From positions 1 through 22,726 of the forward strand of contig WLLZ01000018.1 in assembly GCA_009700485.1 (NCBI GenBank): a stretch of DNA of 22,726 nt, in the 5' to 3' direction. Every line of letters starts with the position of its first letter. Position 1 is the first letter of the stretch. Below are positions 7,248 to 15,733 of the stretch, in pieces. The notes below the pieces were generated by a model that worked only from the letters and a program-made list of their open reading frames with translations, was not told the origin of the DNA and searched no databases. The DNA comes from Actinomycetota bacterium. Its GTDB lineage: Bacteria; Actinomycetota; Actinomycetes; S36-B12. Both the position numbers and the translations under genes were made by a program.

Positions 7248-8528
7248 GTGTCTGGGATTGACGTTGAGCGGATTAAGGCGGATTTTCCGATCCTGAGCCG
7301 CACGGTTCGTGATGCCCAGCCGCTGATTTATTTGGATAGCGGAGCCACGTCACAAAAGCCCTATGCCGTTCTCGATGCCGAACGGGCGTTTTATGAAACT
7401 AGCAACGCGGCGGCGCATCGAGGTGCGCATCAGTTAGCCGAGGAGGCAACCGCGGCTTATGAGCAATCCAGAGCGCAGATTGCGGCATTTGTCGGGGCGA
7501 AGTCGGAGAACATAATCTTCACCAAGAACGCCACCGAATCATTGAACCTCGCCGCTTACGCATTTTCCAACGCCACAGCATTAGCTCAATGGGGCAGTGC
7601 CGTTGACCCTCGTTTTCAACTCCAACCTGGCGATAACGTGGTAGTCACCGAAATGGAGCACCACGCGAATCTGGTGCCTTGGCAGGAGTTGTGCGCCAAA
7701 ACGGGGGCCACCTTACGCTGGATTTCGTTAACGGACGATGGCCGCCTTGATCTTTCAAACCTTGGTGAATTGATAGATTCTTCGACGAAAGTTGTGAGCG
7801 TTGTCCACCAGTCGAATATTCTTGGGACGATCAATCCGGTAGTGAAGTTGATGGCAGCAGCGCATGCGGTCGGGGCCATCGGAGTAATTGATGCGTGCCA
7901 GTCCATACCCCATCAGGGCGTCGATGTGGTTGAACTTGGTGCAGATTTAGTTGCTTGGGGTGGGCACAAGATGCTTGGGCCAACCGGTATAGGGCTGCTC
8001 TATGGCACCGCAGAGATTTTGGATGCGATGCCGCCTTTCATAACCGGTGGATCCATGATCGAGATGGTCACCATGGAGCGAAGTACCTACGCGAAAGCGC
8101 CACAGAAGTTTGAAGCTGGGGTGCCCATGGTGGCTCAGGCGGTTGGCCTAGGCGCAGCAGTTTCGTATTTGACAGGCATTGGGATGAACGCTATTGCCGA
8201 GCACGAACACCAACTTACGGTCCATGCATTAACTGGTCTAATGGCGATACCCGGAGTCCGGATAATTGGACCAACCACTGGCATTGATCGGGGCGGGGCT
8301 ATCTCATTCGAAGTAGCCGGAATCCATCCACATGATGTAGGCCAAGTACTAGACAACTTGGGTATCGCTGTTCGGGTCGGACATCACTGTGCCTGGCCAA
8401 CGTGTCGGCGCTACGGAGTCCCGGCGACCACGCGGATCACTCCATATCTCTACAACAGCGAAAGTGATATCGACGCGGCTATCGCCGGGGTCCGTGAGGC
8501 TCAGAGGTTTTTTCAGGTGGCGTCGTGA
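7248..8528 (+). CDS. sufS: Group II cysteine desulfurase SufS
   Basis: A PLP enzyme that takes sulfur from cysteine as a persulfide and passes it to SufU. The 426-residue protein has PLP lysine K241 (GGHKMLGPTG), the PLP-stacking histidine in MEHHANLVPW (137-138), and the catalytic cysteine C381 in RVGHHCAWP. An actinobacteria-typical insertion (about 107-126) precedes the MEHHAN motif. A second cysteine, C386, follows closely after C381, as I recall for Streptomyces homologues. The start is GTG 7248 with GAAGGG nine bases upstream. The TGA overlaps the GTG of sufU, fitting the need for a matched desulfurase and acceptor. Confidence 0.96.
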   Translation: MSGIDVERIKADFPILSRTVRDAQPLIYLDSGATSQKPYAVLDAERAFYETSNAAAHRGAHQLAEEATAAYEQSRAQIAAFVGAKSENIIFTKNATESLNLAAYAFSNATALAQWGSAVDPRFQLQPGDNVVVTEMEHHANLVPWQELCAKTGATLRWISLTDDGRLDLSNLGELIDSSTKVVSVVHQSNILGTINPVVKLMAAAHAVGAIGVIDACQSIPHQGVDVVELGADLVAWGGHKMLGPTGIGLLYGTAEILDAMPPFITGGSMIEMVTMERSTYAKAPQKFEAGVPMVAQAVGLGAAVSYLTGIGMNAIAEHEHQLTVHALTGLMAIPGVRIIGPTTGIDRGGAISFEVAGIHPHDVGQVLDNLGIAVRVGHHCAWPTCRRYGVPATTRITPYLYNSESDIDAAIAGVREAQRFFQVAS

Positions 8529-8986
8529 GTCTTGAATCCTTGTATCAGGAAATCATCCTTGACCACTACAAGAATCCACGCGGTCGAGGTTTACTCGAAG
8601 CCCCGCTGGGTACGGCATTTCACGTTAATCCCACCTGTGGTGATGAAATCAACATGCAGGTTGCATCCGACGCCGACGGCGGACTTTTGATTGGGTACGA
8701 GGGTACGGGGTGTTCAATCTCCCAGGCCAGTGCCAGTGTGCTTTATGAGTTGGTCCAAGGGTTGCCGGTTGCCGAAGCCGAGAAAATTCGACTAGCTTTT
8801 GTTGAGCTAATGCACAGTAAGGGAAATGCTGAGCCAGACGAGGAAGTTTTAGGCGATGGCGTCGCGTTTGTGGGAGTTGCGAAGTACCCGGCCCGGATCA
8901 AATGTGCGCTGCTCGCGTGGATGGCACTGCAAGATGCCGAGATCAAGGCTGATTTAGTCATGCCCGCACCGTTGGATGAGAAATGA
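8525..8986 (+). CDS. sufU: Zinc-dependent sulfurtransferase SufU
   Basis: SufU accepts persulfide sulfur from SufS through a zinc-bound cysteine and delivers it to SufB. The 153-residue protein keeps the four zinc ligands: C38 and D40 (PTCGDEI), C63 (GTGCSIS) and C127 (RIKCALLAW). The 18-20 residue insertion between C63 and C127 that separates SufU from IscU scaffolds is present, and no IscU-type HSCB/HscA motif is seen. The start is GTG 8525, giving a GTGA overlap with the sufS stop. The last bases overlap the ribosome-binding region of the next gene. Confidence 0.95.
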   Translation: MSLESLYQEIILDHYKNPRGRGLLEAPLGTAFHVNPTCGDEINMQVASDADGGLLIGYEGTGCSISQASASVLYELVQGLPVAEAEKIRLAFVELMHSKGNAEPDEEVLGDGVAFVGVAKYPARIKCALLAWMALQDAEIKADLVMPAPLDEK

Positions 8987-8993
8987 GGATGCG

Positions 8994-9308
8994 ATGAGTA
9001 TTGCGACCGAGGACGAGGTAATTGAGGCTATGAAGGATGTGGTTGATCCTGAGCTGGGTATCAATGTGGTCGACTTAGGCCTGGTCTACGGGGTGAGTGT
9101 CGACGATGGCAATGTGGCAACGGTCAATATGACGTTGACATCGGCGGCTTGCCCGCTAACTGATGTAATTGAAGATCAGACGCGGGCGGCGCTCTCAGCG
9201 GTGGTGAGCGATTTCGCCATCAATTGGGTCTGGATGCCGCCATGGGGGCCGGACAAAATCACCGATGACGGCAAAGACATGCTGCGAGCGTTGGGGTTCA
9301 ACCTCTAG
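8994..9308 (+). CDS. sufT: DUF59/MIP18-family Fe-S assembly protein SufT
   Basis: A 104-residue small protein consisting of one DUF59 (MIP18) domain, a family acting in maturation or carriage of Fe-S clusters. Family landmarks are DPELGINVVDLGLVYGV near the N-terminus and a cysteine in TLTSAACPLTD. The last gene of the suf operon, it matches the position of Rv1466 in M. tuberculosis. ATG 8994 is chosen because TGAGGA lies 5 nt upstream; an in-frame ATG at 8976 inside sufU lacks a ribosome-binding site. A small hairpin follows the stop. Confidence 0.92.
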   Translation: MSIATEDEVIEAMKDVVDPELGINVVDLGLVYGVSVDDGNVATVNMTLTSAACPLTDVIEDQTRAALSAVVSDFAINWVWMPPWGPDKITDDGKDMLRALGFNL

Positions 9309-9328
9309 GAAAACCGCTGTGGTTTTTC
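9309..9328 (+). terminator. Weak hairpin after the suf operon
   Basis: AAAACC (9310-9315) can pair with GGTTTT (9321-9326) around a 5-nt loop, followed by TTC. The stem is only six pairs and partly A-U, and the U-run is short and within the stem, so it is at best a leaky terminator separating sufT from the ABC-F gene. Confidence 0.3.
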
Positions 9329-9345
9329 AGGTGAGGTTTAGCTCA

Positions 9346-9351
9346 TAGAAT
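9346..9351 (+). promoter_or_regulatory. Putative leaderless -10 of the ABC-F gene
   Basis: TAGAAT (4 of 6 to TATAAT, full TAnnnT) lies 9 nt before ATG 9361. No Shine-Dalgarno sequence is present between them. No convincing -35 was seen. This suggests that a new transcript begins here, after the suf operon. Confidence 0.4.
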
Positions 9352-9360
9352 GGCCATGTC

Positions 9361-10959
9361 ATGATTACCGCCACTGGAGTTGAACTGCGCGCAGGGGCCC
9401 AACTTCTAATAGGCGATGTCTCGATTCGAATTGGAAAAGGCGACCGGGTTGGTCTGGTGGGCCGTAATGGGGCGGGTAAAACTACTTTCACCAAGGCGCT
9501 GGCCGGCGAGGCAGTTCCAGCCCAGGGCCAAATAACTTGCACCGGCACCGTCGGATACCTGCCGCAGGATCCACGTTCGGGGGATCCCGAAGAGTTGGCC
9601 CGTGATCGAATTCTGGAGGCGCGGGGCCTGCGTGATGTAATGCGGCGAATGCAAGAGGCCGGCATGCAGATGGATACCCCAGATCCAGATGAGCGTGATC
9701 GCATCATTAATCGCTACGCGCGCGCAGAAGCCGAGTTTGAGGCCTTGGGTGGTTACGCTGTTGAGTCTCAGGCGGCTGCGATCGCGGCATCGGTCGGCCT
9801 TGAGGAGCGAATACTTAGTCAGCCACTGGGCACGCTATCTGGTGGTCAGCGGCGCCGGGTGGAGTTAGCACGTATTTTGTTCAGCGGCGCAGATGTACTG
9901 CTTCTCGATGAACCCACCAACCACCTTGACGCGGATTCTGTGCGCTGGTTGCACAAGTTCCTGGCTTCATATGAAGGCGGGTTCGTCGTCATTAGCCATG
10001 ATGCGACCTTGCTTGAGGGTACCGTCAACCGAGTTTGGCACCTTGATGCAAACCGTCGCGAGATTGATATTTACACACTTGGGTGGAAGGCATACTTAAC
10101 GGCGCGTGAGACTGATGAGCGTCGGCGAAAACGTGAGCGCCGTAATGCGGAGCAGCAGGCCGACTCACTGCGCAATCAGGCTGAACGCATGCGAGCAAAG
10201 GCTTCGAAGGCAAAGGCCGCGCAAAATATGCTTCGTCGTGCTGACATCTTGCTGGCCGGGGCCGACGAAGTCAGGCGTGCCGATAAAGTCGCCAAACTCC
10301 GGTTCCCGACACCGAAACCATGTGGACGCGTGCCGCTGTCGGCCACCGGCCTTTCGCGCTCCTACGGCTCACTTGAAGTATTTACGGATGTCGATTTATC
10401 CATCGATCGCGGCTCACGGGTGGTGATTCTTGGGTTAAATGGGGCTGGTAAAACCACTCTGCTGCGAATTTTGGGTGGGGTTGATCTACCCGATACTGGT
10501 GTTGTCGAACCCGGCCACGGTGCAGTGGTTGGTTATTACGCGCAGGAGCATGAGACATTAGACCCGAGCGCGACCGTGCTGGAGATGATGAATCGCAATG
10601 CTCCAGATTTGGATGACACGCGTAAGCGGACCGTCCTGGGTTCGTTCCTATTCGCCGGCGATGATGTACGTAAGCCGACATCGGTTTTGTCCGGTGGTGA
10701 GAAAACTCGTTTGGCACTGGCCTGCTTGGTGGTCTCAGGGGCGAATGTTCTGCTTTTAGATGAACCAACGAACAACCTCGACCCGGCTAGTCGGGAGGAG
10801 GTGCTGCAAGCCTTACGCTCATATGAGGGGGCGGTGGTTTTGGTGTCGCATGACCCCGGTGCCGTGGCAGCACTTGACCCCGAAAGGGTGCTGATCTTGC
10901 CTGACGGTGATGAAGACCTCTGGAATGCGGACTACGTAGATTTAGTTGAACTAGCTTAA
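9361..10959 (+). CDS. ABC-F family ATPase
   Basis: A 532-residue soluble protein with two ABC domains and no membrane segments. Domain 1 has Walker A GRNGAGKT (34-41), LSGGQ (159-163) and LLLDEPTNHLD with E184. Domain 2 has Walker A GLNGAGKT (358-365), LSGGE (443-447) and LLLDEPTNNLD with E468. Between them (about 250-310) is the charged helical linker, rich in Arg, Lys, Glu and Ala, that in ABC-F proteins reaches into the ribosome's peptidyl-transferase region. ABC-F proteins act on translation; some protect ribosomes from antibiotics. It resembles M. tuberculosis Rv1473 in position, also near the suf locus. A specific role (EttA-like or antibiotic protection) cannot be decided from sequence alone. 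Confidence 0.92.
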   Translation: MITATGVELRAGAQLLIGDVSIRIGKGDRVGLVGRNGAGKTTFTKALAGEAVPAQGQITCTGTVGYLPQDPRSGDPEELARDRILEARGLRDVMRRMQEAGMQMDTPDPDERDRIINRYARAEAEFEALGGYAVESQAAAIAASVGLEERILSQPLGTLSGGQRRRVELARILFSGADVLLLDEPTNHLDADSVRWLHKFLASYEGGFVVISHDATLLEGTVNRVWHLDANRREIDIYTLGWKAYLTARETDERRRKRERRNAEQQADSLRNQAERMRAKASKAKAAQNMLRRADILLAGADEVRRADKVAKLRFPTPKPCGRVPLSATGLSRSYGSLEVFTDVDLSIDRGSRVVILGLNGAGKTTLLRILGGVDLPDTGVVEPGHGAVVGYYAQEHETLDPSATVLEMMNRNAPDLDDTRKRTVLGSFLFAGDDVRKPTSVLSGGEKTRLALACLVVSGANVLLLDEPTNNLDPASREEVLQALRSYEGAVVLVSHDPGAVAALDPERVLILPDGDEDLWNADYVDLVELA

Positions 10960-10977
10960 GGGCAATTGGGAGACGAC

Positions 10978-11766
10978 ATGTCGGACAATTTCACAGAACT
11001 TGACGGCGTCCGGACTCAACGGCGCGACCAGGTACTGCACGTCACCTTGGCCAACCCCGATAGTCGCAATGCCCAGTCACCAGCAACCTGGAGACGCCTT
11101 GCGTCGATCCCGGAACTCATTACTGAAGAGGTGCGGGCCGTTGTCTTAACGGGGGAGGGGGTCAGTTTCTGCGCTGGGCTTGATCGTCGCATGCTAAGTC
11201 CCGAAGGCATCGAAGGCGAAGAGTCACTAATATCTCTCGCCAGCTCTGAGAGCGCGAAAATTGACGAGTTCATCACAACCTTCCAGTTGGCATTTACTTG
11301 GTGGTCTGAGACACCAGTAATTACCATAGCAGTGGTACAAGGGCATGCCATTGGGGCCGGATTTCAACTCGCACTTGCCTGTGACTTCATAGTCGCCTCC
11401 GAGAACGCCCTTTTTGCAATGCGTGAAACTTCACTTGGGCTGGTGCCTGATCTAACCGGCACTTCGAGGCTCGTTAATCGAGTCGGATATTCAAAAGCCC
11501 TTGAGATTTGTGCATCCGGGCGTTTCGTTGACGCCGATGAAGCGGTGCGCATCGGGCTTGCCCACGCGAAGGCACCACTCGCGGAGTTGGCTCATTACAC
11601 CGACACTTTGGTCACGTCATTAAGCACAGCTCCGGCGGGCGCAGTTCGCGAATTGAAGTCACTCCTGCGTGCGGCTGAAGTCAATGCCCCTGCGGACCAG
11701 CATCGAGCTGAGCGCATAGCTCAGGCGAACCGATTCGCGGATCTTCGTTCTGCGATGGAAGGATAA
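10978..11766 (+). CDS. Enoyl-CoA hydratase/isomerase (crotonase) family protein
   Basis: A 262-residue protein with the crotonase fold. The oxyanion-hole segments are GVSFCAGLDRRML and GHAIGAGFQLALACDF. Of the two catalytic glutamates of classical enoyl-CoA hydratase, the first is replaced by Q130 (GAGFQL) while the second is kept as E150. D158 in GLVPDLTGTSRL lies where PaaG-type isomerases carry a catalytic aspartate. An isomerase or other crotonase reaction is therefore as likely as hydration. ATG 10978 is chosen because GGGAG lies 5 nt upstream. It sits 18 bp after the ABC-F gene and 2 bp before the next gene, so it is cotranscribed. Its position next to the ABC-F gene resembles echA12-Rv1473 of M. 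tuberculosis. Confidence 0.88.
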   Translation: MSDNFTELDGVRTQRRDQVLHVTLANPDSRNAQSPATWRRLASIPELITEEVRAVVLTGEGVSFCAGLDRRMLSPEGIEGEESLISLASSESAKIDEFITTFQLAFTWWSETPVITIAVVQGHAIGAGFQLALACDFIVASENALFAMRETSLGLVPDLTGTSRLVNRVGYSKALEICASGRFVDADEAVRIGLAHAKAPLAELAHYTDTLVTSLSTAPAGAVRELKSLLRAAEVNAPADQHRAERIAQANRFADLRSAMEG

Positions 11767-11768
11767 GA

Positions 11769-13646
11769 GTGTCAAACGAGAATATCTGGATCGCTTATCG
11801 CTCAATGACCCGTGATCGGTCGATAAGTGCGAAATCGCTTAACCGAGCCTTGATCCGACGCATCCTTGGCTACGGGCGCCCCTACCGACTCTTCATCGCC
11901 GCATTCTTAGTGACACTTGTTGTGACTTCACTACTTAGTGTTGCGCAACCCCTGCTCTTCCGGCGAATCATCGACCAGGGTATTAGCGTTGGGGATTCAC
12001 GTCTTGTCACCTTCACGGCGGTTCTGATCGGCGTCATTGCCATTATTGATGCGGGACTTGGGCTCGTCGCTCGATGGTTTTCCTCACGTATCGGCGAAGG
12101 CCTCATCTACGACCTACGCACCGAGGTGTACTCGCATGTCCAAAACCAATCGGTGGCCTTCTTCACGCGCGCGCAGACCGGAGCTTTAATCTCACGGCTC
12201 AATAGTGACGTTATTGGGGCCCAACAGGCGTTTACGTCAACTCTCGGTGGAGTGCTTGGCAATATGATTTCGCTGGTGATTGTGCTGATCACCATGTTTA
12301 TTCTGTCTTGGCAAGTAACCGTTGTCTCGCTATTACTTGTCCCACTATTCATCGTACCTGCCCGGTGGATGGGCCGACGCCTTCAAGGCATGACCCGTCA
12401 ATCCATGCAACTAAATTCGGATATGAGTGTCCAGATGTCCGAACGCTTCAATGTTGCGGGGGCCTTGCTCGTGAAGCTGTTTGGCCGTCCGGCCGATGAA
12501 GCCGCAAACTTCTCCGGGCGCGCCGAGCAAGTGCGCGATATCGGGGTGAAGATGGCGATGGCTAACAGGTGGTTCTTTACCGCGCTAACATTGGTTGCAG
12601 CATTGGCAACGGCAATAACCTACGGGCTCGGCGGGAATTTAGTTATCTCCGGGGTACTCACCCTAGGCACGCTTTTGGCTTTGGTTGGCCTGCTGGCTCA
12701 GCTTTACGGCCCGCTCACAGCCCTGTCGAATGTTCGAGTCGAAGTGATGACAGCCCTCGTCTCTTTTGAGCGGGTATTCGAAATCTTGGATCTGCCACCC
12801 TTGGTTCGCGACACACCCGATGCACGGCCTGTGACAACTGGACCATTAGGAGTGAAGTTCGAAGACGTATGGTTTCAGTATCCGACGGCCGCGCAAGTTT
12901 CACTGGCCTCGCTGGAGTCAATTGCGCGTGAAGATCCAGGCCAAGCCGGTGTCGACGTGCTTCGTGGGGTCTCATTTGAGGTGCTGGCTGGCACTTTGAC
13001 AGCGTTGGTGGGTCCGTCGGGTGCCGGTAAAACTACCGTAAGCGCTTTGGTTAACCGTCTCTACGATGTGAGCGCTGGCGCCGTGTTAGTGGGCGGCGAG
13101 GATGTTCGCGAGTTGCAGATGCAGTCTCTGCATCAGGCGATTGGCACGGTGACACAGGATGCGCATCTATTTCACGACACCATCAGGGCCAACTTGCTTT
13201 ACGCCAGGCCTGATGCCAACGAAGACGACATGCTCGAAGCCTGCCGCTCCGCACAGATCGCCGACCTGATCGGCGCATTGCCGGGCGGATTTGACACCGT
13301 GGTTGGCGACCGCGGCTACCGGTTATCCGGGGGCGAGAAACAGCGGATTGCCCTGGCGCGCCTGTTATTGAAAGCTCCTCGAATCGTGATTTTGGATGAA
13401 GCAACCGCCCATCTTGATAGTGAAAGTGAAATTGCGGTGCAACTGGCCCTGGATTCAGCCCTTGTCGGACGCACTTCGATCGTAATTGCGCACCGATTAT
13501 CGACAATACGCCGGGCGGATCAGATACTTGTTGTCGTTGATGGACAAATCGCCGAACGCGGAACGCATGATGAGTTGATCAGTGTCGGCGGTGCGTACTC
13601 TGATTTGTACGAGGCACAGTTCGCCGACCAGGTTACGCCGAACTAG
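11769..13646 (+). CDS. ABC half-transporter (MsbA/MDR-like exporter)
   Basis: A 625-residue fused exporter half with an N-terminal six-helix transmembrane domain (about 40-340) and a C-terminal nucleotide-binding domain (about 362-610). Motifs are Walker A GPSGAGKT (415-422), Q463, LSGGE (519-523), IVILDE with E544 and switch H575. An insertion of about 25 residues (374-397) lies between the first strands of the ATPase domain, as often seen in actinobacterial homologues. It should work as a homodimer, since no second half-transporter is nearby. The start GTG 11769 has AAGGA five bases upstream and follows the crotonase gene by 2 bp. The substrate (lipid, peptide or drug) is unknown. Confidence 0.9.
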   Translation: MSNENIWIAYRSMTRDRSISAKSLNRALIRRILGYGRPYRLFIAAFLVTLVVTSLLSVAQPLLFRRIIDQGISVGDSRLVTFTAVLIGVIAIIDAGLGLVARWFSSRIGEGLIYDLRTEVYSHVQNQSVAFFTRAQTGALISRLNSDVIGAQQAFTSTLGGVLGNMISLVIVLITMFILSWQVTVVSLLLVPLFIVPARWMGRRLQGMTRQSMQLNSDMSVQMSERFNVAGALLVKLFGRPADEAANFSGRAEQVRDIGVKMAMANRWFFTALTLVAALATAITYGLGGNLVISGVLTLGTLLALVGLLAQLYGPLTALSNVRVEVMTALVSFERVFEILDLPPLVRDTPDARPVTTGPLGVKFEDVWFQYPTAAQVSLASLESIAREDPGQAGVDVLRGVSFEVLAGTLTALVGPSGAGKTTVSALVNRLYDVSAGAVLVGGEDVRELQMQSLHQAIGTVTQDAHLFHDTIRANLLYARPDANEDDMLEACRSAQIADLIGALPGGFDTVVGDRGYRLSGGEKQRIALARLLLKAPRIVILDEATAHLDSESEIAVQLALDSALVGRTSIVIAHRLSTIRRADQILVVVDGQIAERGTHDELISVGGAYSDLYEAQFADQVTPN

Positions 13647-13661
13647 AGCAGTCGGGCCGAG

Positions 13662-14381
13662 CTAAACGGGGGCCGTGTCACTAGCATCCTCTTTGGCTTC
13701 ACGCCTTAGGAAGACGTACCAACCAACAAGTGCTACGCCGGCGAATAGGAGCCATTGTCCCGCATAGGACAAGTTCATGGTGTCGTCGATCTGCGGTGCC
13801 GCCACAAACACGAGCACCTCTTGTGACGGCATGGAGGTGGTGAGCCTTAGGTAACCATCGAAATCACCCGGTAGCGGGAGCACTGAGGGATCTACAGCGC
13901 CGACCATTTTCGAGGGCAGGCCCGTGCGGGATGCTGCACTAATTTGCTCAAAACCATGCCAGGAACCGATGACTGCAACCTGGCCGGAGGGAGGATCCGG
14001 GATTTCCGGAGAAATGGTGGCCGAAGAATTAGCTGGCAGCCAACCTCGAACGACCCAAACGCTGCGACCGTCAACTAGTTGTAGGGGAGTGAGAACCCAG
14101 AATCCATTTCGCCCATCTTGGGGTCGCTGACGCACCACTACTTGCGTTGACAGGTCGTAGGTACCGGTCACCGACATGCTCTCCCAGTCGGGGGGCTGAT
14201 TGACGATCGCTGATAGCTCACTTGGCTTGGCGGAGGCAGCTTCTTCCAAAGCGATGCGCTGGACCTGCTTTTCGTTTGCTCGCTGCCATTGCCAACGACT
14301 CAAAAGTCCGAAAGCAACAATCGCGACCAAAACTAGGGTGGTAAAGGCAATCCACCGACGGGTCCGAAGTAACGCGAGCAT
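13662..14381 (-). CDS. SURF1 family cytochrome oxidase assembly protein
   Basis: A 239-residue membrane protein with the SURF1 plan: a transmembrane helix at about 9-28, followed by the hallmark segment LSRWQWQRANEK, an extracytoplasmic beta-rich domain containing GFWVLTPL and VWVVRGWLP, and a second transmembrane helix at about 205-225. SURF1 (Shy1) proteins help insert haem A into subunit I of cytochrome c oxidase, linking this gene to ctaA and ctaB in the same window. It is convergent with the ABC exporter gene (15 bp apart) and lies 9 bp after DUF3099 on the same strand. A TAGGCT hexamer 6 nt before the ATG suggests its own leaderless promoter. Confidence 0.92.
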   Translation of the reverse strand: MLALLRTRRWIAFTTLVLVAIVAFGLLSRWQWQRANEKQVQRIALEEAASAKPSELSAIVNQPPDWESMSVTGTYDLSTQVVVRQRPQDGRNGFWVLTPLQLVDGRSVWVVRGWLPANSSATISPEIPDPPSGQVAVIGSWHGFEQISAASRTGLPSKMVGAVDPSVLPLPGDFDGYLRLTTSMPSQEVLVFVAAPQIDDTMNLSYAGQWLLFAGVALVGWYVFLRREAKEDASDTAPV

Positions 14382-14387
14382 GGTGCC

Positions 14388-14393
14388 AGCCTA
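14388..14393 (-). promoter_or_regulatory. Putative leaderless -10 of the SURF1 gene
   Basis: Minus-strand TAGGCT (14393-14388) lies 6 nt before ATG 14381 with no Shine-Dalgarno sequence. Its first three bases are also the TAG stop codon of the upstream DUF3099 gene. The same hexamer at the same distance precedes the DUF151 gene at 22193. Confidence 0.4.
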
Positions 14394-14708
14394 TGGCTGA
14401 GGTGAATCAAAACTTCCGGACCGCGGCAGGGCCGGCTGACTTTGCTCCGCAACCCCTAATTCACCAGGTTCATCATTCTCGCGGCCGGCATTTGCCACCA
14501 CCACAGCAAGGTACGGAAGGACGACGGCACCGGCAAGGAGCACCCACCGGGGCCAGCCCGGCACTACGATCGCCCCAAGAACGCAGGCGGTTCGTATTCC
14601 CATTGAGATCAAGTAACGACGGGTGCGCCCGGTCTGTTCTTGGCTCAGGGGCCGCTGCGCCCCAGTTATCGTAAATACCTCTATTTCGGGCGCCTTGTCC
14701 TTAGCCAC
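14391..14708 (-). CDS. DUF3099 family small membrane protein
   Basis: A short actinobacterial protein (105 residues from GTG 14708) of unknown function. The DUF3099 landmarks are a leading TITGAQ segment, R-x-RRYLISMGIRTACVLGAIV, and WVLLAGAVVLPYLAVVVANAG, forming two transmembrane helices near the middle. The C-terminal 25 residues are polar and low in complexity. The frame is open upstream to 14774, but the family N-terminus fits the GTG at 14708; GGGG six bases before it is only a poor ribosome-binding site, and TACGGT at 14739-14734 may be the -10. The start is uncertain. It probably shares a transcript with SURF1. Confidence 0.8.
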   Translation of the reverse strand: MAKDKAPEIEVFTITGAQRPLSQEQTGRTRRYLISMGIRTACVLGAIVVPGWPRWVLLAGAVVLPYLAVVVANAGRENDEPGELGVAEQSQPALPRSGSFDSPQP

Positions 14709-14797
14709 GGATAGCCCCAACTCCCATAACGTCACCGTAAGGCCAAATGGTGGGTCGCGCCTACTGGGGCACAAGAAAATGACTGTTCACTAGGTGT

Positions 14798-14803
14798 TAG
14801 GTT
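14798..14803 (+). promoter_or_regulatory. Putative leaderless -10 of the dodecin operon
   Basis: TAGGTT lies 7 nt before ATG 14811, and no Shine-Dalgarno sequence is present. This would start the transcript for dodecin, the TMEM175-like gene and probably fabG-fabI. It lies in the 102-bp divergent region facing DUF3099. Confidence 0.42.
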
Positions 14804-14810
14804 CGCCACC

Positions 14811-15023
14811 ATGAGAAATCGCACATTCGGCATGGCCGAAGTCGTTGGCACCTCACCGGACAGCATCGAGGCGGCGGTCAGTACCGCGGTCGAGAGGGCG
14901 GGCAAGACGATGAAGCACATCGACTGGTTCGAAATCACTCAGGTTCGCGGTTACGTCAAAGATGGTGCGGTCGATCACTTTCAGGTTTCCATCAAAGTCG
15001 GGTACCGGCTTGAGGATGTCTAA
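14811..15023 (+). CDS. Dodecin (flavin-storage protein)
   Basis: A 70-residue protein matching dodecin over its whole length: EVVGTSPDSIEAAVSTAVERA, then HIDWFEITQVRGYV, then HFQVSIKVGYRLED. Dodecins form hollow dodecamers that bind flavins in stacked pairs (some also bind CoA). W39 is the residue that sandwiches the flavin, and Q58 lies where the flavin-contacting glutamine is expected. The stop TAA shares its last base with the ATG of the next gene (TAATG), so translation is coupled to the TMEM175-like protein. The start ATG 14811 has no Shine-Dalgarno sequence but has a TAGGTT hexamer 7 nt upstream. Confidence 0.92.
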   Translation: MRNRTFGMAEVVGTSPDSIEAAVSTAVERAGKTMKHIDWFEITQVRGYVKDGAVDHFQVSIKVGYRLEDV

Positions 15024-15733
15024 TGCGTGTTCGTCGGAGTGATCCGCTAAGCACCGGCCGCGAGGTCGATCGCTTGATGGCGTTCAGCGACGGAGTGGTT
15101 GCCGTTGCCATCACTTTGATGGTGCTGCCGCTCATCAATATTGAAGGTCCGGTTGGTGGCGCACCGCTTTACACGGTGGTTACGAAGAACTTAGGCCAAC
15201 TGGTGATTTTCCTATTTACTTTCTACGTGGTCGCTGTGATGTGGCGGGTGCATAGTCGAATATTTAGCCAGATTCGCGGCTACGATAACCCACTATTTTG
15301 GTTGAACACTACCTGGCTTGCGGCAATTGTGCTGTTGCCTTGGTTTAGCAGTCTCTACGGAGACACCTTCGCAAAAAGTGGATCGTTCACGGACTTCAGT
15401 ACTTCGGCGACACCTGACATTGCGCTGTTTTACTGGGTTCTCATGGCCAGTGTTAGTGCACTAGGCACCTTGATGGGGCGTCACTTGAGCCGCAATCCAC
15501 GTTTGCTCTTACCAGAATCCGAGGCCGCCTATCTCTCGGGCGCAGCGCGTTATCGCGGGTGGATCATTGCCGGATATTTCTTGTTCATCGGTGTTATGAG
15601 TTTGTTCTCACCAATCATTGCTTCCTATCTACCTATTGGCATCTTCGTTCTGAGTGTGTTTCTCAAGCCGAAACAAACACCTGCAGAGGTGCAATCAAGG
15701 GCGGTAACTGACTCGAATGGAGAAACACCGTGA
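15023..15733 (+). CDS. TMEM175/DUF1211 family membrane protein (potassium channel-like)
   Basis: A 236-residue protein with about six hydrophobic segments. Helix 1 carries the family motif FSDGVVAVAITLMVL (F21-S22-D23), which lines the pore in bacterial TMEM175 channels. A second conserved block, WRVHSRIFSQIRGYDN into LNTTWLAAIVLLPW, is also present. Bacterial members are tetrameric potassium-permeable channels with one FSD motif per subunit, as here. It overlaps dodecin by one base and fabG by four (GTGA), so it is embedded in a unit otherwise concerned with flavin storage and fatty acid synthesis. Channel function is inferred from the family. Confidence 0.85.
   Translation: MRVRRSDPLSTGREVDRLMAFSDGVVAVAITLMVLPLINIEGPVGGAPLYTVVTKNLGQLVIFLFTFYVVAVMWRVHSRIFSQIRGYDNPLFWLNTTWLAAIVLLPWFSSLYGDTFAKSGSFTDFSTSATPDIALFYWVLMASVSALGTLMGRHLSRNPRLLLPESEAAYLSGAARYRGWIIAGYFLFIGVMSLFSPIIASYLPIGIFVLSVFLKPKQTPAEVQSRAVTDSNGETP

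Noticed and set aside
8388..8406. Second cysteine five residues after the catalytic cysteine of SufS
   Set aside because: Looked unusual against E. coli SufS, but Streptomyces-type SufS proteins, as I recall, carry a cysteine at the same place, so it is probably normal for the group.
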